This document shows, in pieces, positions 30,626-37,900 of a stretch of DNA of 64,000 bases. How positions within the stretch are numbered: the stretch's first letter is position 1; every line of letters starts with the position of its first letter. The stretch spans positions 545,482 through 609,481 of the forward strand of contig NZ_JAVFCB010000001.1 of NCBI RefSeq assembly GCF_030865425.1. The letters run 5' to 3'. The notes under the pieces are model-generated. The model did not search any database. It had not been told where the DNA came from and worked only from the letters and a program-made list of their open reading frames with translations. The position numbers and the translations under genes are program-made. The DNA comes from Microbacterium capsulatum (GTDB lineage: Bacteria; Actinomycetota; Actinomycetes; Actinomycetales; Microbacteriaceae).

Positions 30626-32032
30626 ATGACCGGCATCGCCACGAACAGCACGCCCACCCACACGGCCGAGAGCCCGGCGACGGGCTCCGCGCTCGCGTTC
30701 CTGCCCGGACGATGGATCTCCGGATGGAACGCCGAGGACCTCGAACAGTGGCGCACCGGCGGATCCGCCATCGCGCAGCGCAACCTGCGCTGGTCGATCT
30801 TCGCAGAGTTCCTCGGCTTCGTGATCTGGCAGCTCTGGTCGATCGTGGTCGTGGCGCTGCCCGCGGCGGGATTACACTTCACCGTCTCGGAGACGTTCTG
30901 GCTGATCTCGATCCCGAGCCTGGTCGGCGCGACCCTGCGCTTCCCCTACACGTTCATGGTGCCGCGCTTCGGCGGACGCAACTGGACCGTGGTCTCGGCG
31001 TTGCTGCTCCTGATCCCCGCGCTCGGACTCGCACTGTGCGTCTCCAACCCCGCCACGTCGTTCCCCGTGATGCTGACGGTCGCCGCGCTCGCCGGACTCG
31101 GCGGCGGAAACTTCGCGAGCTCGATGGCGAATATCACGTTCTTCTACCCGCAGCGGCAGAAGGGCTGGGCGCTGGGGCTCAACGCGGCCGGAGGCAACCT
31201 CGGCGCGGCCGTCGCGCAGTTCGCCGTGCCGATCGTGATCACTTTGGGCGCCGGAGCCGCTCTGCATCTTCCGTCGGCCGGTCTCATCTGGGTGCCGCTG
31301 ATCCTGATCGCCGCGGCGGGCGCCTGGCTCCGGATGGACAACCTCACCAGCGCCCGTGCCGACATCTCGGCCTCCCTGGCCGCGCTGCGCTACCCGGAGC
31401 TGTGGCTCATGGCGCTGCTCTACATCGGCACGTTCGGCTCGTTCATCGGGTTCTCCGCCGTGTTCCCGAAGCTCATCGCGGACCAGTTCCCCGTCTTCAC
31501 CGCCTTCCCCGTCGGAGGCGCCATGCTGTCGCTCGCGTTCGTCGGGGCTCTGGTCGGATCCCTCGCCCGCCCCTTCGGCGGACGGCTGGCCGACCGGTTC
31601 GGCGGCAGCGCCGTGACGATCGCGGCGTTCGCGGTGATGGCGCTCGGAGCACTCGCGGTCGTGCTCACCCTGCCGCTGCACTCGTTCTGGCTGTTCCTCG
31701 GCTGCTTCCTGCTGCTGTTCGTCGCCAGCGGCGCCGGCAACGGCGCGACGTACCGGATGATCCCGACGCTGTTCGCGCTGCGGTCCGGGGGCGGCACGCA
31801 CTCCTCGTCGGGGGACGCCGCCACGCAACGCGCCGCCGCGGCCGCTCTCGGGATCGTCTCCGCGCTCGGCGCCTACGGCGGCTTCCTCGTCCCGCAGGCG
31901 CTCGGGCTCTCCAAGGCGGCGACCGGTGGCTACGCCGCCGGCCTCGGCTGGTTCGTGCTCGCCTATGCCGTGCTGTGCGCCGTGACGGTCGTCGTGCTGC
32001 TGCGCGGGCGCCGCCGTGGGACGCGGATCTGA
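30626..32032 (+). CDS. narK: Nitrate/nitrite MFS transporter (NarK/NasA type)
   Basis: The 468-residue major facilitator protein has 12 predicted helices and the nitrate-signature sequence GLGGGNFASSMANITFFYP near residues 159-177, with a second Gly-rich signature ASGAGNGATYRMIP near residues 372-385. The N-terminal 55 residues are a polar cytoplasmic extension containing FLPGRWISGWNAED, typical of actinobacterial NarK2-like proteins. As first gene of the assimilation cluster it most likely imports nitrate, perhaps exchanging nitrite. GGGAGG precedes the ATG; nine bases separate it from the reductase gene. Confidence 0.93.
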   Translation: MTGIATNSTPTHTAESPATGSALAFLPGRWISGWNAEDLEQWRTGGSAIAQRNLRWSIFAEFLGFVIWQLWSIVVVALPAAGLHFTVSETFWLISIPSLVGATLRFPYTFMVPRFGGRNWTVVSALLLLIPALGLALCVSNPATSFPVMLTVAALAGLGGGNFASSMANITFFYPQRQKGWALGLNAAGGNLGAAVAQFAVPIVITLGAGAALHLPSAGLIWVPLILIAAAGAWLRMDNLTSARADISASLAALRYPELWLMALLYIGTFGSFIGFSAVFPKLIADQFPVFTAFPVGGAMLSLAFVGALVGSLARPFGGRLADRFGGSAVTIAAFAVMALGALAVVLTLPLHSFWLFLGCFLLLFVASGAGNGATYRMIPTLFALRSGGGTHSSSGDAATQRAAAAALGIVSALGAYGGFLVPQALGLSKAATGGYAAGLGWFVLAYAVLCAVTVVVLLRGRRRGTRI

Positions 32033-32041
32033 GGGATCGCG

Positions 32042-34267
32042 ATGACCGCCTCCCCGCCGCGGACGGCCGCCGCCTCGCCCTCCACGGCGGACACCCACTG
32101 CCCGTACTGCGCCCTGCAGTGCGCCATGACGCTCACTCCGGATCCGGACGTCTCCGCCCCGGTGCGCGTGGAGGGGCGGATGTTCCCGACCAACCGCGGC
32201 GGGCTGTGCAAAAAGGGGTGGACCTCGGCCGCGCTGCTCGCCTCCCCGGAGCGGCTCACCACGCCGCTGATCCGCGAGGACGGCGTGCTTCGGCCGGCGG
32301 GCTGGGACGAGGCGCTCGGGCGGATCGTGTCCTCACTGCGCGCGATCCGCCAGGAGGACGGGCCCGACGCGGTCGCCGTGTTCGGCGGCGGCGGGCTCAC
32401 CAACGAGAAGGCCTACCTGCTCGGCAAGTTCGCCCGACTGGCGCTCGGCACCTCGCGCATCGACTACAACGGCCGGTTCTGCATGTCGTCCGCGGCGGCG
32501 GCAGGGAACCGCGCCTTCGGGATCGACCGCGGTCTGCCCTTCCCCGTCTCCGACCTCGATGACGCCGACACGATCCTGCTGCTCGGCTCGAACGTCGCGG
32601 CGACGATGCCGCCGCTGCTCGCGCACCTCGCGGGCGCCCGCGCCGCCGGCGGCCTGATCGTCGTGGATCCGCGCCGCTCGCAGACCGCCGAGCTCACCGC
32701 GGACGGCGCAGGTACGCACCTGCAGCCCGCTCCCGGCACCGACCTCGTGCTGCTGCTCGGGCTGACCCACGTGGTACTCGCGGACGGGCTCGCCGATGGC
32801 GACTACCTCGCAGCACGCACCACCGGGGCCGACGTGCTGCGCCGCAGCGTCGCGCCGTGGTGGCCCGAGCGGGTGCAGGCGGCGACGGGGGTGCCGGTCG
32901 CCGCGCTGCGCGAAACGGCGCACCGGCTCGCCCGCGGCCGCGGCACCTACATCCTCACCGGGCGGGGCGTAGAGCAGCACGTCGACGGCACCGACACCGC
33001 GACGGCGGCGATCAACCTCGCCCTCGTGCTCGGGCTGCCGGGACGGCCCGGGTCTGGCTACGGCACGCTGACCGGTCAGGGCAACGGTCAGGGCGGACGC
33101 GAGCACGGGCAGAAGAGCGACCAGCTGCCGGGGTACCGGAAGATCGCCGATCCCGCCGACCGGGCAGCGGTCGCGGCCGTCTGGGGTGTGGATCCGGACA
33201 GCCTGCCCGGACCGGGCGTTCCGGCCGTGCAGCTGCTCGGCATGCTCGGCCGGCCCGAGGGCGTGCGTGCGCTGCTCGTGCACGGCGCGAACGTCGTGAT
33301 CTCCGGCCCCGACGCGGAGGCGGTGAGATCGGGCCTGGGCGCGCTCGACCTGCTCGTGGTGTGCGACTTCGTGCTCTCGGAGACCGCGGCCCTCGCCGAC
33401 GTCGTGCTCCCGGTCACGCAGTGGGCCGAGGAGGAAGGCACGCTGACGACGCTCGAGGGGCGGATCATCCGTCGCCGCCGCGCGCTGGTCCCGCCCGCCG
33501 GGGTGCGCAGCGAGCTCGAGATCCTCGCCGACCTCGCGGCGCGTCTGGACGCGCCGTCCCAGTGGCCGACGGATCCGGCGCTCGTGTTCGCGGAGCTCGC
33601 CCGCGCCTCCGCGGGCGGGATCGCGGACTACTCCGGGCTGAGCCATGCGCAGCTCGACGCCCAGCTCGACGACGGCGTCGCCGCGCACTGGCCCTATCCC
33701 GCGGGCTCGGAGGGGACTCCGCGTCTCTTCCTCGAGCGGTTCGCGCACCCGGACGGCCGGGCGCGGCTGGTGCCGGTGCAGCCGCGGGACCGCGACCCGG
33801 ACCCGCTCGAGGAGGCGCCGTTCGAACGAGCGATGCCGGGGGAGGGCGCGCCCGCCGTGCTCACGCTCATCACGGGTCGCCTGCTCGAGCACTACCAGTC
33901 CGGGGCGCAGACCCGTCTGGTCGCCGAACTGGCCGAGGCGCAGCCCCGCGCCCGGGCCGAGCTGCACCCGGCCACGGCGGCCCGCCTCGGCATCGCCGAC
34001 GGGGATCCGGTCACGGTGCGCAACCGGCGCGGACGCGTCGTCGCCGACGCCCTCCTCACCGAGCGGATCCGCCTCGACACGGTGTTCCTGCCGTTCCATT
34101 TCGCCGACGCGGAGTGCGCGAACCTGCTCACCGCCGCAGAGACGGATCCGATCTCGGGCATGCCGGAGTTCAAGCGCACGACGGTCGTCGTCGCCGCGGG
34201 CCGGCGACGGGGCGGGGCCGCGCCGGTGGGTGCCGCGCAGGTGCGTGCCGCGCAGGTGCACGCATGA
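32042..34267 (+). CDS. nasC: Assimilatory nitrate reductase, molybdopterin catalytic subunit
   Basis: The 741-residue bis-MGD oxidoreductase reduces nitrate to nitrite in the cytosol. The 4Fe-4S cluster ligands C20, C23, C27 and C56 (HCPYCALQC, GLCKKGW) are at the N-terminus. DYNGRFCMSSAAAAGNRAFG contains the Cys expected to bind molybdenum. LTGQGNGQGGREHG and VLTLITGRLLEHYQSG belong to the cofactor pockets. No Tat signal is present, matching the assimilatory type. A 15-bp unit repeats in tandem in the last codons (34226-34260), giving GAAQV-RAAQV. The stop overlaps the next ATG by four bases. Confidence 0.94.
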   Translation: MTASPPRTAAASPSTADTHCPYCALQCAMTLTPDPDVSAPVRVEGRMFPTNRGGLCKKGWTSAALLASPERLTTPLIREDGVLRPAGWDEALGRIVSSLRAIRQEDGPDAVAVFGGGGLTNEKAYLLGKFARLALGTSRIDYNGRFCMSSAAAAGNRAFGIDRGLPFPVSDLDDADTILLLGSNVAATMPPLLAHLAGARAAGGLIVVDPRRSQTAELTADGAGTHLQPAPGTDLVLLLGLTHVVLADGLADGDYLAARTTGADVLRRSVAPWWPERVQAATGVPVAALRETAHRLARGRGTYILTGRGVEQHVDGTDTATAAINLALVLGLPGRPGSGYGTLTGQGNGQGGREHGQKSDQLPGYRKIADPADRAAVAAVWGVDPDSLPGPGVPAVQLLGMLGRPEGVRALLVHGANVVISGPDAEAVRSGLGALDLLVVCDFVLSETAALADVVLPVTQWAEEEGTLTTLEGRIIRRRRALVPPAGVRSELEILADLAARLDAPSQWPTDPALVFAELARASAGGIADYSGLSHAQLDAQLDDGVAAHWPYPAGSEGTPRLFLERFAHPDGRARLVPVQPRDRDPDPLEEAPFERAMPGEGAPAVLTLITGRLLEHYQSGAQTRLVAELAEAQPRARAELHPATAARLGIADGDPVTVRNRRGRVVADALLTERIRLDTVFLPFHFADAECANLLTAAETDPISGMPEFKRTTVVVAAGRRRGGAAPVGAAQVRAAQVHA

Positions 34268-35835
34268 CCGCCTCGCTGCGCGTCGTGCTGATCGGCTACG
34301 GTCCGGTCGGCGCCCGCTTCGTCGAGGAGCTGCTGCCCGCGGTGACGGGGGGGCGGGTGTCTCTCACCGTGCTGGGCGCCGAGGCGGAGGACGCGTACAA
34401 CCGGGTGCTGCTCGCCGAGTACGCCGTGGGCGCCACCTCGCGGGAGCGCCTCGAGATCGCCGACACCCGCGCGGCGCAGGCGGCGGGAGTGCGCATCAGA
34501 CTCGACGAGACCGTGATCGCGATCGACCGCCCCGGGCGGCGGGTGCGCACCTCGGCCGGCGACGACATCGGCTGGGATCGCCTCGTGCTGGCCACGGGCG
34601 CGCGCGCGAACGTGCCGACCCTGGGCGGACTGGAGCGCACCCGGCACGAGCGCGGCGCGGCGCCGACGGCCGGCCGCGACGGCGGGCACCGTCCGCTGCC
34701 CGCGGGTGTACTCGCGATGCGCGACATCGCCGACGCCGAGGCCGTGGCGCCGGTCGTCGCCGGGGGAGGAGCGGTCGTCGTGCTCGGCGCCGGCGTGCTC
34801 GGCATGGAGTTCGCGCTGCTCGCCGCCGAGCACGGGGCGCGGGTCACGGTGGTGCACCACGGCGCGGCGCCGATGGCGCGCAACCTCGACGAGGCCGGCG
34901 GCCGCATGCTCGCGCGTGCGGCTCGCGGGCTGGGACTGCGGATCGTCGCGCATGCACGTGCCGAGACCGTCGAGCTCAGGGACACCCCGGCGGGCCGGGT
35001 GTTCGACGGGATCGTGTGCGCCGACGGCGCCTACCTGCGCGGGGACCTGCTCGTGCTCTCCTGCGGCGTCGCCCCGCGGGTCGAACTCGCGCTCGCCGCC
35101 GGGCTGGCGTGCGCGACCGGCGTGCTCGTGGACGCCGACCTGCGCAGCTGGACGGATCCGGACGTGTTCGCGATCGGGGACTGCGCGCAGATCGCGGACC
35201 CCGAAGACGCCGATGCCGCAGGTCGCGTGCCGGGGGCGCCCAGCGGGATGATCGGCCCGGGCTGGCGGCAGGCCGCGGCCGTCGCGCGCCGGCTGCGCGA
35301 GGAGGCGGCGGGGTTCGCCGCGAGCCCGGTGGCGACGGTCGCGCGGCATGAGCGCCCCACCGCGCTCATGCTCAAGGCGACCGGGATCGACGTCGTGTCG
35401 GGCGGCGCGTACGCGGCGGAGCCCTGGGACGCCGACGCCGAGGTCAGCGTGTGGATCGACGCGGCGCGGGGGGCGTATCTGAAGACCGTCGTCCGCGACG
35501 GCGTGCTCGCCGGGTTCGTCTCGGTCGGCCTGCCTCGCGCGGGGGCCGAGCTCACGCTGCTGTTCGAGCGGCGCGCGGCGCTCGTGGCCGACCCCGCGAC
35601 GCTGCTGCGACTGGATGCGGCCGACGCCGGCGCGGTCGTCGCGACCGACGACCCGCTCGGGCCGGAGGCCACCGTGTGCTGGTGCAACGGGGTGACGGCG
35701 GGCCGCATCGCCGACGCGGTGTCGAGCGGGTGCGGCACCGTCGAGGAGGTCGGCGGATGCACGCGTGCCGGCACGGGCTGCGGCGGCTGCAAGGGACGGA
35801 TCGCGGCGCTGCTGGCGGCCACCCCGGTGGCCTGA
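34264..35835 (+). CDS. FAD-dependent NAD(P)H oxidoreductase with [2Fe-2S] BFD domain, NasB-like
   Basis: The 523-residue protein looks like the front half of a NirB-type reductase. An FAD fold (VVLIGYGPVGARFVEEL, residues 6-22), an NAD fold (VVVLGAGVLGMEFALLAAEHG, near 176-196) and VFAIGDCAQIADPED are followed by a C-terminal bacterioferritin-associated-ferredoxin domain with four cysteines, CWCNG, GGCTRAGTGCGGC. It most likely passes electrons from NAD(P)H to the nitrate reductase encoded just before it, as NasB does in Bacillus and Klebsiella systems. The four-base overlap supports a stoichiometric pair. A polar insertion GLERTRHERGAAPTAGRDGG lies near residue 125. Confidence 0.88.
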   Translation: MTASLRVVLIGYGPVGARFVEELLPAVTGGRVSLTVLGAEAEDAYNRVLLAEYAVGATSRERLEIADTRAAQAAGVRIRLDETVIAIDRPGRRVRTSAGDDIGWDRLVLATGARANVPTLGGLERTRHERGAAPTAGRDGGHRPLPAGVLAMRDIADAEAVAPVVAGGGAVVVLGAGVLGMEFALLAAEHGARVTVVHHGAAPMARNLDEAGGRMLARAARGLGLRIVAHARAETVELRDTPAGRVFDGIVCADGAYLRGDLLVLSCGVAPRVELALAAGLACATGVLVDADLRSWTDPDVFAIGDCAQIADPEDADAAGRVPGAPSGMIGPGWRQAAAVARRLREEAAGFAASPVATVARHERPTALMLKATGIDVVSGGAYAAEPWDADAEVSVWIDAARGAYLKTVVRDGVLAGFVSVGLPRAGAELTLLFERRAALVADPATLLRLDAADAGAVVATDDPLGPEATVCWCNGVTAGRIADAVSSGCGTVEEVGGCTRAGTGCGGCKGRIAALLAATPVA

Positions 35836-35880
35836 GAAGGCGGGCGCAGGGCGCACGCCTATTCAGGCGATCACGTCGGA

Positions 35881-35909
35881 TCAGGCGGATCCGGATCCGT
35901 TCCGCCTGA
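35881..35909. terminator. Hairpin between the nitrate reductase operon and the hemD-like gene
   Basis: TCAGGCGGA and TCCGCCTGA form a perfect 9-bp stem around an 11-base loop between two convergent operons, so it may terminate both. Confidence 0.6.
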
Positions 35910-35987
35910 TTCCGCGTGTTCGCCTGTTGTCGCGTGGCGCGTGGAGGGCCGCGTGCGGGCCGGCGAAGGGGGGCCGGGAGCGGGTGC

Positions 35988-37118
35988 TCAGACGTCGAGC
36001 CGGTACCCGCGCTTCACCACGGTGGCGACGAGGCCCGGCGTCGCGAGGCTCTGCCGCAGCCGGCTGAGCGAGACCTCCATCGTGTGCTCGTCGCCGTCCA
36101 CGGATTCGGAGAGCTCGCGTCGCGACACCACGGCGCCCTTTGCGGCGACCAGCGCGCGGAACAGCGTCACCGAGGTGGGCGTGAGCCGCACCGGCGTGCC
36201 GTCCACCACGGCGACGGTGCCACGCAGCTGCACGTCCCCGTGTCGCGTGCGCACACGCAGCGTCGCGCGGTCCGCGAGGTGTTCGCAGACGAGGCGGATG
36301 AGCGCTCCCATGCGGAAGCGGTCGGGCTGCAGCGCCGCGATCCCCGCGCCGAGCAGGGGCGCGGACGTCACCGGACCGACGCTCGCGGCGACGACGTCAC
36401 GGCGCAGGGCGGCCACGACCTCGTCATGGCGGCCGCGGGCGAGGGCGGCGATGAACAAGCCGTCGACCGCGGGGGCGCTGGTGAAGGTGACGCAGTCCAG
36501 CTGCCGGGTCGCGATCGCCTCGACGAGCCGGGTGACCCGCTCATCGTCGTCGTCCGCATTCGACCACGCGTAGGGCGCCACGGTGAGCACGTGCATCCCG
36601 GCCTGTTCCAGCCGTCTCAGCTGCTCGTGGTCGGTCTGGCCGTGCAGCTGCACCGCGACGGTCGTGCCCGCGCCGAACTCGGCGATCGCGCGGTCCACGA
36701 GGGACGCCGTGGTCTCCTCGTCGCTCATGCCCTCGTCGTCGAGCCCCGCCGCGCGCACCGCCCCGCGCGCCTTGGGACCGCGCACCAGGATCGTCGCCGC
36801 GGACAGGGCGTCCTGCAGCCTCGCGCCGAACCCCGCCGCATCGGCGACCTCGAACCAGCGCCGCATGCCGTAGCTGGTCGTCGCCAGCAGGAGGTCCGGT
36901 TCTGCGGCGACGATGTCGCGGGTGTCGGCGATGACCGGCCCGTCGTCGTCCGCATGCCGCATCCGCACCGTGGGGGCGTGCAGCACGGACGCGCCGCGGC
37001 GCTCCAACGCGTCGATGAGGTCGGCCGAACGGCGGTCGCTGGTCACGCCGATCCGGAAGCCGGACAGCTGTTCCGGCCCGAATCCGGTCACCGGCGCGGC
37101 GGAGTCGACGGGCGTCAT
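35988..37118 (-). CDS. Uroporphyrinogen-III synthase with C-terminal winged-helix DNA-binding domain
   Basis: Of 376 residues, about 1-265 form a HemD fold (FRIGVTSDRRSADLIDALERRG, PTVRMRH, VTFTSAPAVDGLFIAA), the enzyme that makes uroporphyrinogen III for siroheme. Residues about 285-376 resemble an OmpR-type winged helix (VRLTPTSVTLFRALVAAKGAVVSRRELSE, SLSRLRQSLATPGLVATVVKRGYRL), ending in the family's RGYRL. Such fusions occur in actinobacterial nitrate clusters and are described as regulators, for example nasR-like or NnaR in Streptomyces. Catalysis is not proven. It overlaps the cobA stop by four bases, so it is co-transcribed with siroheme synthesis and nirB. Confidence 0.88.
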   Translation of the reverse strand: MTPVDSAAPVTGFGPEQLSGFRIGVTSDRRSADLIDALERRGASVLHAPTVRMRHADDDGPVIADTRDIVAAEPDLLLATTSYGMRRWFEVADAAGFGARLQDALSAATILVRGPKARGAVRAAGLDDEGMSDEETTASLVDRAIAEFGAGTTVAVQLHGQTDHEQLRRLEQAGMHVLTVAPYAWSNADDDDERVTRLVEAIATRQLDCVTFTSAPAVDGLFIAALARGRHDEVVAALRRDVVAASVGPVTSAPLLGAGIAALQPDRFRMGALIRLVCEHLADRATLRVRTRHGDVQLRGTVAVVDGTPVRLTPTSVTLFRALVAAKGAVVSRRELSESVDGDEHTMEVSLSRLRQSLATPGLVATVVKRGYRLDV

Positions 37119-37900
37119 GGCGCGTCCCCGGCGCGCGCCGTGGCGTCCGCGAGCAGCGCGACGGCCTCCGGATCCCGCTCCTGGACGAGCCGCACGACCT
37201 CGCCGATCACGATCACCGCGGGGGAGTGCACACCGGCGGCGTCCGCCGCCTCGCGGATGCCGGCGAGGTCGGAGACGGTCGTGCGCTGCGCCGCGGTGAA
37301 CCCGCGCTCGACGATCGCGACGGGCGTGCCCTGAGGCATCCCGTGGCGCATCAGCGCTGCGCTGATCGACGGAAGATTCGAGACGCCCATGAGCACGATG
37401 ATGGTGCCGCCCAGCCCGGCGAGGTGCTCCGCCTCCGCCGCGGACAGCGGAGCGTGTCCGGATACCACCGTGAACAGCCGCGACAGGCTGCGGTGCGTGA
37501 CCGGGATGCCGGCGGTCGCGGGCACTGAGATCGCGCTCGTCACCCCGGGGATGACCCGCACCGGCACGCCGGCCGCGTGGCAGGCGGCGGCCTCCTCGCC
37601 GCCCCGGCCGAACACGAACGGATCCCCGCCCTTGAAGCGCACGACCCTCGCTCCCGCGAGCGCCCGTTCGATCAGGAGGCGTTCGATCTCCTCCTGCGGG
37701 ATCGCATGATGACCGGGGCGCTTCCCGACGTCGACGAGCTCCGCCTGGGGCGCGAGCTCGTCGAGCACGGCGTAAGGGGCGAGCCGGTCATACAGCACCA
37801 CGTCGGCGTCCTGCAGCGCGCGGACCGCGCCGACCGTGAGCAGATCGGGGTCGCCCGGTCCGCCACCGACGAGGACGACGGAGCCGACCGGCGCGGTCAT
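37115..37900 (-). CDS. cobA: Uroporphyrinogen-III C-methyltransferase
   Basis: The 261-residue SUMT makes precorrin-2 by methylating uroporphyrinogen III at C2 and C7 with S-adenosylmethionine, on the way to siroheme needed by nitrite reductase. It shows VVLVGGGPGDPDLLTVGA at the N-terminus, DVVLYDRL, the VVRFKGGDPFVFGRGGEEA loop, VIPGVTSA and GIPVTHR. It is the stand-alone form, not fused to the CysG oxidase/chelatase. The start overlaps nirB by four bases (ATGA). Confidence 0.95.
   Translation of the reverse strand: MTAPVGSVVLVGGGPGDPDLLTVGAVRALQDADVVLYDRLAPYAVLDELAPQAELVDVGKRPGHHAIPQEEIERLLIERALAGARVVRFKGGDPFVFGRGGEEAAACHAAGVPVRVIPGVTSAISVPATAGIPVTHRSLSRLFTVVSGHAPLSAAEAEHLAGLGGTIIVLMGVSNLPSISAALMRHGMPQGTPVAIVERGFTAAQRTTVSDLAGIREAADAAGVHSPAVIVIGEVVRLVQERDPEAVALLADATARAGDAP

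Noticed and set aside
34264..35835. Calling the FAD/BFD gene a truncated nirB
   Set aside because: It lacks the siroheme half but ends cleanly after the BFD domain and overlaps the nitrate reductase gene, which fits a dedicated NasB-like electron donor rather than a broken nirB.
35916..37334. 472-codon plus frame opposite the hemD-like gene
   Set aside because: Antisense shadow; composition typical of GC-rich opposite strands.
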